From an uncultured Chloroflexota bacterium (GTDB taxonomy: Bacteria; Chloroflexota; Anaerolineae; Aggregatilineales; Phototrophicaceae), in NCBI GenBank assembly GCA_937870805.1, contig CALMZT010001300.1:1-5519 (forward strand): DNA of 5,519 nucleotides, written 5' to 3'. The notes beneath the pieces were generated by a model. That model made no database searches and had not been told where the DNA came from. It saw nothing but the letters and a program-made list of their open reading frames with translations. Below are positions 1 to 5,404 of this stretch, piece after piece (the first letter of the stretch is position 1; every line of letters begins with the position of its first letter). Position numbers and translations under genes: made by a program.

Positions 1-30
1 CAGCAGAGCATCGGTGTGCGCCGTATTCAA

Positions 31-62
31 CGGGCGGACACGTTGGTCCGCCCCTACGATTC
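31..62 (-). repeat. Palindromic dispersed repeat, copy 1
   Basis: On the plus strand the stem GGGCGGAC (32-39) pairs perfectly with GTCCGCCC (46-53) around ACGTTG, followed by CTACGATTC. It lies exactly 50 bases from copy 2 in the same orientation, so the two form a tandem pair after the operon end. No T-run follows on the coding strand, so it is not a standard intrinsic terminator. Apart from these two copies, I see nothing else in bases 1-103. Confidence 0.85.
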
Positions 63-80
63 TTGGCGGCGCTGTGTCAT

Positions 81-112
81 CGGGAGGACACGTTGGTCTG
101 CCCCTACGATTC
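81..112 (-). repeat. Palindromic dispersed repeat, copy 2, spanning the aminotransferase stop
   Basis: On the plus strand it reads GGGAGGAC (82-89), ACGTTG, GTCTGCCC (96-103), CTACGATTC. It matches copy 1 at 30 of 32 positions. Both differences fall in the stem and unpair it, so this copy is decayed. Its coding-strand TAG (106-104) is the stop codon of the aminotransferase. Confidence 0.8.
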
Positions 113-1288
113 ACTGCGATAGCGTTCAATGATCGGGCGCATACGTTGCAGCGCTTCTTTGAGCAAATCGGTTGATTGCAGGATGCTGATGCGCAGAAAG
201 CCGCCCCAGTTCTCGCCAAAACTCGTACCGGGAAAGATCAACACACGCCCTTCTTTCAGCAGCAGATATGAGAGTTCCGTCGCGTGAATGCCTGTCGATG
301 AGGTGTTCGTCCATAGGAAGAATGCGCCGCGCGGTTCGCTGAAATCCAAGCCAAGTTCGCGCAAGCCGTCCATCATCACCTGACGGCGTTCGGCATAAAT
401 GCGCTGGAATTCGCGCAGCGGCTCAGCAGGTCCGTTGAGCGCCGCCAATCCCGCCCACTGCGACACAGCGGCGGCGGGACCTGTTGTGACCGCTTTGACC
501 TTTGCCATCGCGCGGATAAAGTCTTTCGGCGCGGCGACAAATCCTGCACGGAAACCCGTCATGGCATAAGTTTTAGAAAAGCCATTGAGCGTGATTGTGT
601 GTTCTTCCATGCCGAGCAGTGAACCGATGCTGAAGTGCTGCCAGCTATCGTAAACAAACTTCTCGTAAATCTCATCTGAGATCACGATCAGATTGTGCTT
701 AATAGCGATTTCGGCAATGGCGCGCAGACGTTCTTCGGTGACGATACCGCCCGTAGGATTGCTCGGCGTGACGATCAGCAGCGCTTTAGTCTTGGGCGTG
801 ATCGCCGCTTCTACCACTTCGGGGCGCAGATTGTAGGCGTCGTCGTGGTCGGTGGGAAGAATGACGATGCTGCCGCCCGCGCTCTCAATCGCCTCATCGT
901 AAGATGTATAGCGCGGGTCAGGCACAAGCACTTCGTCGCCGGGGTCAAGCAGCGTTTGCATCACCAGATACATCGCTTCCTGCCCGCCTGTGGTCACAAT
1001 GATGTTGTCAGTTTCGACGGATAAGCCGTTTTCGCGCTGGAATTTGTGCGCAAGGGCTTCTCGTAGTTCGGGAAGTCCAGCGATGGGCGTGAGTCCTGTT
1101 TTGCCACTGCGCACGGCATCTTCGGCAGCAGCGATAATGTGCGCGGGAGTCGCCAAATCAGGGTCGCCGCGTCCTAATTGAATCGCGTCTTTATACTGTG
1201 TGGAGAGTTCCATCAAGGCATAACGAAGCTGTGTACCATCGGAGGCAACGGCGCGCACGATTTCGGGGATGTTCGGGTTGCGGATCAT
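104..1288 (-). CDS. Class I/II pyridoxal-phosphate aminotransferase
   Basis: This complete 394-residue fold-type I aminotransferase belongs to the aspartate/aromatic aminotransferase-like Igamma group. It should move an amino group between an amino acid and a 2-oxo acid, using PLP, in the cytoplasm. Key residues are all present: GGQEA (101-105, phosphate binding), SNPTG (176-180), SDE with D205 facing the PLP ring, Y208, the Schiff-base K239 in NGFSK, R247 in GFRAGF (phosphate), and R366 in LRIS (substrate carboxylate). I chose the ATG at 1288, which overlaps the preceding stop as ATGA. A TTG at 1333 would add 15 residues of non-family sequence. The Shine-Dalgarno is weak, so translation probably depends on coupling to the degenerate paralogue upstream. 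The TAG stop (106-104) is part of repeat copy 2. Substrate specificity cannot be read from the sequence. Confidence 0.93.
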   Translation of the reverse strand: MIRNPNIPEIVRAVASDGTQLRYALMELSTQYKDAIQLGRGDPDLATPAHIIAAAEDAVRSGKTGLTPIAGLPELREALAHKFQRENGLSVETDNIIVTTGGQEAMYLVMQTLLDPGDEVLVPDPRYTSYDEAIESAGGSIVILPTDHDDAYNLRPEVVEAAITPKTKALLIVTPSNPTGGIVTEERLRAIAEIAIKHNLIVISDEIYEKFVYDSWQHFSIGSLLGMEEHTITLNGFSKTYAMTGFRAGFVAAPKDFIRAMAKVKAVTTGPAAAVSQWAGLAALNGPAEPLREFQRIYAERRQVMMDGLRELGLDFSEPRGAFFLWTNTSSTGIHATELSYLLLKEGRVLIFPGTSFGENWGGFLRISILQSTDLLKEALQRMRPIIERYRSES

Positions 1289-2037
1289 TTCGCCAGCCCC
1301 AATCCCGCCCACTGCGAAATGCTGGTCGTGCAAATAGTCATGCTCTGTTTGTAAGCGCGCAGCTTATTCGCCATTTTGCTGCCTGCCATCCAACCGACGC
1401 GCCAACCGGGAAGCGCATTAGAGAGGCTGCCGATGGTGAGCACGAAGGGCGCTAAGTTTTCGTTTTGCGCGGGGTGAAAACGAGCTTCGGATGAGGGTGA
1501 GGAAGGGAGCACACGTTGGTGCTCCCCTACAGTATCGGCGCTGACATCCCAAATCACCCACCAATGCTGCTGCGATGCTTGAGCTAGGAGAGGCTGTAAG
1601 ACATTGAGATCATCGTTTGGTGTGCAGTAGATAGCGGCAATTGTGTCGGGTTCATTGACATGATTAACGATCTGGACGCCGATGAGCGACGCCGTGCTGG
1701 AGATCGCGGCTGCATCACCGACACATAAAAGCTGCTTGCCCGGCTTCACAAGCTGTTTGATCGCCACGAAACGGGCTTCCGTCGCGCCGCAAGTAATCGT
1801 TACTTCATCAGCGCCGAGTTCCACGCCGAACGTCTCGCTCAGGGTTTTGCTTACCCACTCGCGTAAGCCCAAGATACCCGGACGATCTGTGTAATGTGTC
1901 TTGCCTGTTCGCAATGCCTCAATCGCAGCGTCGATGACGGCTTGCGAGACTTCGGGATTGTCCCTATGCTCGGCAGGCTCAGGCAAATGCGCCACACGCG
2001 CCGCTAACGGTCTGCTTAATTTTTCGGGTGCGCTCAT
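1285..2037 (-). CDS. Truncated, catalytically degenerate class I/II aminotransferase-like protein
   Basis: This 250-residue open frame resembles the N-terminal two thirds of a fold-type I aminotransferase. Matching parts: G-K-T-x-Y-T (45-50), LREW (58-61), CGATEA (83-88, the GQEA site of the partner), WD (163-164, the PLP-ring Asp), GWRVGW (211-216) and SQWAGL (241-246). It is missing key parts. The FSK lysine that binds PLP is Asn207 (LSN, codon AAT). The NPTG loop reads NDDL (141-144). The loop between domains is shortened, and the whole C-terminal small domain with the substrate-carboxylate Arg is absent. The N-terminal arm is short too. Residues 169-179 are encoded by a palindromic repeat. 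The frame nonetheless has a strong Shine-Dalgarno and ATGA overlaps at both ends (2037-2034 and 1288-1285). It may be a pseudoenzyme partner of the next protein or a decaying gene still in frame. Confidence 0.75.
   Translation of the reverse strand: MSAPEKLSRPLAARVAHLPEPAEHRDNPEVSQAVIDAAIEALRTGKTHYTDRPGILGLREWVSKTLSETFGVELGADEVTITCGATEARFVAIKQLVKPGKQLLCVGDAAAISSTASLIGVQIVNHVNEPDTIAAIYCTPNDDLNVLQPLLAQASQQHWWVIWDVSADTVGEHQRVLPSSPSSEARFHPAQNENLAPFVLTIGSLSNALPGWRVGWMAGSKMANKLRAYKQSMTICTTSISQWAGLGLAK
1460..1483. repeat. Small inverted repeat within the degenerate aminotransferase
   Basis: TCGTTTT (1460-1466) and AAAACGA (1477-1483) form a 7-bp perfect inverted repeat around a 10-base GC-rich loop. 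It lies 21 bases from repeat copy 3. Together they suggest that about 80 bases here are inserted intergenic-type sequence kept in frame. A short stem like this can also occur by chance. Confidence 0.35.
1504..1533 (-). repeat. Palindromic dispersed repeat, copy 3, inside a coding frame
   Basis: On the plus strand the stem GGGAGCAC (1505-1512) pairs perfectly with GTGCTCCC (1519-1526) around ACGTTG, followed by CTACAGT. It is read in frame as TVGEHQRVLPS (residues 169-179) of the degenerate aminotransferase, between the PLP-ring Asp and the position of the lost lysine. It has the same orientation as the other copies. Confidence 0.85.
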
Positions 2038-3101
2038 GCCATCACCTCACGCTCAAATGGAAATTCGACGTTGAGCTTCTGCGCCAGCGTCGCAAGGTCA
2101 TCGAACACGGCTGCATCCAGTTTCGCGCCATCACGGCGGTATTCCTGTTCGCGGCGGTAGTCGATTTCGCCGGGCACAAGGATTTCCTTGAAGCCGGGAC
2201 GCAGCTTAGCGGCTTTGATCTGGCGGATAAAGTCGTCCATGCGCGCTTTAAATTCAGCGACAGGCATGAACCATTCAATGTCGATGGCGATGAATGTATG
2301 CGACACGTCCTGCTGCGCAGGATTGGCATACGGCACAAGCCCGAAGCCGCCACCACTGAGCACGCCCGTTAGTACGTCAGTCAGCATTGATAGCCCGTAA
2401 CCTTTGTGCTGTCCGATACCTAACAGCGCGCCCGCCATCGCCGCCGCTGGGTCGTCGGTTTCTTCGCCGTCAGGCGTCAATGCCCAATCCAATGGCATCT
2501 TTTTGCCTTCGCGCTCATACCAGCGCATCATGCCTTTGCCTGCTGTGGTCAAGGCGATGTCCAGCACGATAGGAAAATCGCCACCTGTCGGAGCAACGAT
2601 GCCCCAGGGGTTCGTGCCGACGACGCCTGTTGCCGCGCCCCAGGGAGCCATCTCCGGTCCAGCGTTGGTAAACGCGATACCGATACAATCATGTGCTAAT
2701 GCCAAACGTGCGGGGACAGCCGCCGAGCCAAAATGTGTGCTGTTACGCACGACGACAGTCCCAATGCCGCTGAGCTTGGCTTTTTGGATGGCAAGTTCCA
2801 TCGACTTCTGCGCGACGACTGAGCCTAAACCGTTGTGCCCATCGACCAACGCCAGCGCGGGACTCTCTTTGACGATTTCATAGGGCGCGCCAAGTTGTAT
2901 CCAGCCGTTACCGATGCGCTCGTGGTACACAGGCAGGCGACGCACGCCCTGCCCCTGTCCGGGTAAGCAGTGCAGCTCGCTTTCCATCAGCCCGCGTGTG
3001 CAGCGGCGCGCCTCGTCTTCGGAGACGCCAAACGCGCGAAAACAGTTAAAGGTGAATTGTTCCAGTTGATCGACAGGAACGCGAATGAGCGTGATGGGCA
3101 T
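2034..3101 (-). CDS. Ldh_2 family (malate/L-lactate dehydrogenase-like) oxidoreductase
   Basis: This 355-residue protein has the full length of the Ldh_2 family, which is unrelated to classical Rossmann lactate dehydrogenases. Members reduce 2-oxo acids (malate, lactate, ureidoglycolate, 2,3-diketogulonate, sulfolactate) or cyclic imino acids with NAD(P)H in the cytoplasm. Family landmarks: RLPVY (55-59), VVVRNSTHFG (116-125), PWGAATG (153-159), GTNPWG (162-167), LDIA (180-183) and GQHKGYGLSML (230-240). The conserved SHGV block that carries the catalytic His in YiaK-type enzymes reads GQGV here (50-53), so Gln51 replaces that His; His44 is nearby. A partial Shine-Dalgarno (AAGGGA) lies in the 3' end of the VOC gene. 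The end overlaps the next gene by ATGA (2037-2034). The substrate cannot be told from sequence; the adjacent aminotransferase makes a 2-oxo acid likely. Confidence 0.85.
   Translation of the reverse strand: MPITLIRVPVDQLEQFTFNCFRAFGVSEDEARRCTRGLMESELHCLPGQGQGVRRLPVYHERIGNGWIQLGAPYEIVKESPALALVDGHNGLGSVVAQKSMELAIQKAKLSGIGTVVVRNSTHFGSAAVPARLALAHDCIGIAFTNAGPEMAPWGAATGVVGTNPWGIVAPTGGDFPIVLDIALTTAGKGMMRWYEREGKKMPLDWALTPDGEETDDPAAAMAGALLGIGQHKGYGLSMLTDVLTGVLSGGGFGLVPYANPAQQDVSHTFIAIDIEWFMPVAEFKARMDDFIRQIKAAKLRPGFKEILVPGEIDYRREQEYRRDGAKLDAAVFDDLATLAQKLNVEFPFEREVMA
2041..2048 (-). promoter_or_regulatory. Strong Shine-Dalgarno of the degenerate aminotransferase
   Basis: The minus strand reads GAGGTGAT, an eight-base match to the 16S anti-SD complement, three bases before the ATG at 2037 (seven from GAGG). 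It lies inside the Ldh coding sequence. It is one of the best ribosome sites in the window, which suggests the degenerate protein is really translated. Confidence 0.7.
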
Positions 3102-3104
3102 CGC

Positions 3105-3569
3105 CTAGATTCCCTTGACCTGTTTGTATTCTTCAAGTTGTTCGGGCGTATAGACCTGCATCAGTTCCAGTTCAATCCCACCTGCCTCCTGATCGAGAAA
3201 CGCGACCCAACCTTCAGGATGCGGATGGCTGCCTTTGACCTTGCAGGCGCTGCATTCCTTGAGCGTCGCACCGTTGGCTTGGGCGTCGGCTAGGGCTTTG
3301 TCGATGTCCGGCACAGCGTAGCAGATATGGTGCAAGCCTTCGTAGCCGCGCTCTTTAATCCACTTGTCGAAGCGCCCGCCTTCATCCAGTGATTGACAGA
3401 GTTGATATTCCACGTCGCCCACCCAGAAGATCGCCACGCGGTTGCGCGATTTCGGGTAATCGTGAACCTGTGCGTCATGTCCGACGCCGAGTAAATCCTG
3501 ATAGGTCTTGAGCGCGGCGTTAGCATCTTTCACCGCGAACGCCATGTGTTTGATGTATGATTTGTCCAT
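3105..3569 (-). CDS. VOC-fold protein, methylmalonyl-CoA epimerase-like
   Basis: This 154-residue protein is the usual length for a single-chain VOC (glyoxalase/bleomycin-resistance fold) protein of the methylmalonyl-CoA epimerase type. Two beta-alpha-beta-beta-beta modules are visible: residues about 5-60, opening with IKHMAFAV, and about 78-140, opening with LHHICYAVPDID and closing with GGIELELMQ. Candidate metal ligands are H8, Q56 (in EYQL), H81 and E135, the His/Gln/His/Glu pattern of the epimerases. Known members epimerise methylmalonyl-CoA, but close relatives include glyoxalases, dioxygenases and isomerases, so the substrate is not fixed. No mutase genes for methylmalonyl-CoA are nearby, which argues against the standard role here. 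The stop is three bases before the Ldh start, so it heads a four-gene coupled unit. Confidence 0.82.
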   Translation of the reverse strand: MDKSYIKHMAFAVKDANAALKTYQDLLGVGHDAQVHDYPKSRNRVAIFWVGDVEYQLCQSLDEGGRFDKWIKERGYEGLHHICYAVPDIDKALADAQANGATLKECSACKVKGSHPHPEGWVAFLDQEAGGIELELMQVYTPEQLEEYKQVKGI

Positions 3570-3573
3570 AAAA

Positions 3574-3578
3574 TCTCC
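3574..3578 (-). promoter_or_regulatory. Shine-Dalgarno of the VOC gene
   Basis: The minus strand reads GGAGA-TTTT-ATG. This strong motif marks an independent translation start at 3569, unlike the coupled starts further downstream. Confidence 0.75.
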
Positions 3579-3588
3579 GAGTGTGAGT

Positions 3589-3614
3589 GGTTATTGGTTG
3601 TTGGTTATTCGTTA
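3589..3614. repeat. GGTTATT/GGTTGTT simple tract
   Basis: The plus strand shows imperfect iteration: GGTTATT, GGTTGTT, GGTTATT, CGTTA. It is a short, low-complexity, 7-base-period tract beside repeat copy 4 and just upstream of the VOC ribosome-binding site. No function is assigned. Confidence 0.5.
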
Positions 3615-3624
3615 AAAATGTCTC

Positions 3625-3654
3625 AGGGCGCACACATTGGTGCGCCCCTACAGT
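3625..3654 (-). repeat. Palindromic dispersed repeat, copy 4
   Basis: On the plus strand the stem GGGCGCAC (3626-3633) pairs perfectly with GTGCGCCC (3640-3647) around the loop ACATTG, followed by CTACAGT. On the coding strand it begins ACTGTAGGGG. It has the same orientation as the other three copies. The stem differs from copies 1 and 3 by paired changes, and the loop differs by one base (ACATTG versus ACGTTG). Confidence 0.85.
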
Positions 3655-3663
3655 TCCTGTGCG

Positions 3664-4539
3664 TCAGAGATTAAAAATGCTTTTCAGATTCACGCCGGGT
3701 GTCACAATTGGATTGATGCCTGACTTTACCGAGGTCATCAACAGCGTAACGCCGGGACCATAACCCGCACGCGGACTATCGCCTTGCCCGACAACGCCAA
3801 TGCCAATCGCGCCGCGCAAGTAGCCGTGATTCCAACTGCTGTCGTAATCTGCCAGCGCTACGACATCGCCCAGGCGCAAGTCGTCGAGCCTGGCTTCTTT
3901 CAACGCTTGTTTATCCGTCGATTGGATGTGCAGTGAACCGCCTTCGCTGGTCAAGCCTGCGCCTGCGCCCAGGAGATGCGGCGGCACAACCCCGACAACG
4001 GGCACATTGAGCTTGCCATCACCGCCTGTCGTGACTTCGAGGTATTCCAGCAGTTCCGGCGAGCAACTTTTCAGCTTCACGTCGGGATGGTCAAGCAAAT
4101 CCATGCCCACGCCCATCGAGCGCACGTTGATCTTGTCGCCGATTGCCATTTTGTAGCGTGATTCTTTGTCGAAATGCACGATCACATGCTCTGAGAAGCG
4201 TCCCGATTTGCCTGTGACCACGCCTTTCGCGCCTTTGGCGTCGCCGGACATGACAACGGCGACGTTGCCCACGCACGAAAACAGGTTCAAGCCACGATTG
4301 CCCATCTCATCCTTCAGCGAAATGCTCACGCCGGGATGGATACAGTCGGCAAGCCAGCCATACGCCGAGTCGCCTACCGACACGTTGTAGACGATGCTGC
4401 CATAGGTGGGTAGCAGGAAGGGCTTACCATCGGCGTCGAGGCGGTATGGTTCGGCGGGCAAGCCGGGAAAACTGGGCGAGGCGATGTTGCCCATCACGGA
4501 AACACTCACCAGCCGATCAGCGTTGGTGCGGACGTTCAT
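3664..4539 (-). CDS. DUF4438 family protein, second of a tandem pair
   Basis: This 291-residue paralogue of the preceding gene overlaps it by four bases (ATGA, 4539-4536), so the two are very likely co-translated. The same motif order is present: MGNI (16-19), IVYNVSVGDSAYGW (49-62), PGVSI (69-73), SCVGN (88-92), SGDAKGAKGVVTG (98-110), IGD (133-135), LKSCSPEL (156-163), PP.LLGAGA (186-194), RLGD (222-225) and GDSPRAGYGPG (253-263). Variable segments, notably the region after residue 20 and the C-terminal 25 residues, differ clearly, so this is not a recent duplication. A longer GTG-started reading from 4677 exists, but it runs through the upstream gene and its extra 46 residues are low-quality. 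GGGAG five bases before the ATG at 4539 supports the short form. Function unknown; the pair may form a heteromer (inference). Confidence 0.8.
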   Translation of the reverse strand: MNVRTNADRLVSVSVMGNIASPSFPGLPAEPYRLDADGKPFLLPTYGSIVYNVSVGDSAYGWLADCIHPGVSISLKDEMGNRGLNLFSCVGNVAVVMSGDAKGAKGVVTGKSGRFSEHVIVHFDKESRYKMAIGDKINVRSMGVGMDLLDHPDVKLKSCSPELLEYLEVTTGGDGKLNVPVVGVVPPHLLGAGAGLTSEGGSLHIQSTDKQALKEARLDDLRLGDVVALADYDSSWNHGYLRGAIGIGVVGQGDSPRAGYGPGVTLLMTSVKSGINPIVTPGVNLKSIFNL

Positions 4540-5402
4540 GAAAGCTCCCGAATGTTGAGGTAGTTGGCGATGTTGGCTTTGGGGTCGATCACCCATTCGA
4601 TACACGGTTCGGGACACGTCATCAACGTGAGGATGCCGGGACCGTGCCCGATCATCACCGAGTCGCCGTGAATGCACAACGCAATCGTCACCGCGCCTGT
4701 ACGGAAAGTACGCCCATAGCGGTGGTCGGCGTTGGGGATGACGACGAGATCACCCAGCCGCATCTGGTCGATGCCAAGTTCCGCCATCAGCGCGCGGTCT
4801 CCTGACATCAAATCCTGATCGACGTACTCAGAATTGAGTTCAGCACCCGATCCCATGATGCGCGGCGGCAGTTCGATAGCGACGGGAATGCGGATGTGTT
4901 TGTCGTCAATGACTTCAAAGGGAATGCTGTTGATAAGCTGCGGGCTGCACTTTTTGAGTTCGATCTGTGGGTAGTCCGTGAGGGATAATCCACGCCCGCA
5001 AGCGACCACCTGGATACTATCCCCCACACAAAGCAGGTCGTTCACGTCAGGCTCAAAGTGGATCAACAGGCGCGCATGTTCGCCAGTGACGACGCCTTCC
5101 GCGCCTTTGGCAAGTCCACTCGTGACCATCGCCCTGTTGCCGATGCATGTCAGATAATGGAGGGCAAATTCAGCGCCGGAGTCGGGGTTGGCAATCGAGA
5201 CGCCGGGTTCGACATGATCGCCTGCCCAACCGAACGCGGGATCACCGACGCGCGCATTGTAGACGACGCCGGACATGCCGGGCAGCACGCGCCCGACTCC
5301 CCTATCGTCTAAGGTGTAGCCGGGATAGCGCAAAGATGGCTGGCTGATGTTGCCCGTGACGGCGATTTCGACAAGCTGTGATTCGTTGGTTAATAATGCC
5401 AT
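4536..5402 (-). CDS. DUF4438 family protein, first of a tandem pair
   Basis: This 288-residue protein looks like a full-length member of DUF4438, a family of unknown function with a Thermotoga structural representative. No signal peptide or membrane segment is seen, so it is probably cytoplasmic. Landmarks shared with the next gene, in order: TGNI (16-19), VVYNARVGDPAFGW (46-59), PGVSI (66-70), C-I-G-N (86-89), SGLAKGAEGVVTG (95-107), VGD (126-128), LKKCSPQL (149-156), PP..MGSGA (179-187), RLGD (215-218) and GDSVMIGHGPG (246-256). I chose the ATG at 5402 because its N-terminus lines up with that of the paralogue. A TTG at 5441 would add 13 residues and run into the tnpB-like tail. The Shine-Dalgarno is weak, but TAA-CC-ATG spacing from the upstream stop would allow reinitiation. 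The family call is from memory of motifs; the biochemical role is unknown. Confidence 0.8.
   Translation of the reverse strand: MALLTNESQLVEIAVTGNISQPSLRYPGYTLDDRGVGRVLPGMSGVVYNARVGDPAFGWAGDHVEPGVSIANPDSGAEFALHYLTCIGNRAMVTSGLAKGAEGVVTGEHARLLIHFEPDVNDLLCVGDSIQVVACGRGLSLTDYPQIELKKCSPQLINSIPFEVIDDKHIRIPVAIELPPRIMGSGAELNSEYVDQDLMSGDRALMAELGIDQMRLGDLVVIPNADHRYGRTFRTGAVTIALCIHGDSVMIGHGPGILTLMTCPEPCIEWVIDPKANIANYLNIRELS
4545..4549 (-). promoter_or_regulatory. Shine-Dalgarno of the second DUF4438 gene
   Basis: The minus strand reads GGGAG, then CTTTC, then ATG at 4539. The 5-base spacing is good and decides the start at 4539 over the GTG at 4677. Confidence 0.7.
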
Positions 5403-5404
5403 GG

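Larger units (their letters stand above)
3570..3663. other. Intergenic gap between the DUF4438 pair and the VOC gene
   Basis: These 94 bases are the only sizeable non-coding gap between genes in the window. On the minus strand the gap holds, in order, a palindromic repeat copy about 10 bases after the DUF4438 stop, a short T-run (3618-3614), an AACCAATAACC-type tract, and the VOC Shine-Dalgarno. I see no convincing -35/-10 promoter pair. The hairpin is followed by TTTTT only after about seven bases, so it is at best a poor intrinsic terminator. Whether the VOC-to-aminotransferase genes share a transcript with the DUF4438 pair is therefore open. Confidence 0.6.

Noticed and set aside
31..112. 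Possible CRISPR array
   Set aside because: There are only two adjacent units, with the other copies over 1 kb away, one of them inside a gene. This is a dispersed palindrome, not an array.
695..1024. Plus-strand open frames, including one of 109 codons here
   Set aside because: They are antisense to well-supported minus-strand genes, show no recognisable domains, and are expected in GC-rich coding DNA.
1289..1333. TTG start adding 15 residues to the intact aminotransferase
   Set aside because: The extra residues are an out-of-frame reading of the SQWAGL region of the upstream gene; the ATGA junction at 1288 is the natural start.
3614..3647. Intrinsic terminator after the DUF4438 pair
   Set aside because: The stem is strong, but the T-run starts about seven bases after it, and the same hairpin occurs elsewhere without any T-run, including inside a gene.
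4540..4677. GTG-started 46-residue N-terminal extension of the second DUF4438 protein
   Set aside because: It lies wholly inside the first DUF4438 gene in another frame, has no family similarity, and the ATG at 4539 has a good Shine-Dalgarno and an N-terminus matching the paralogue.
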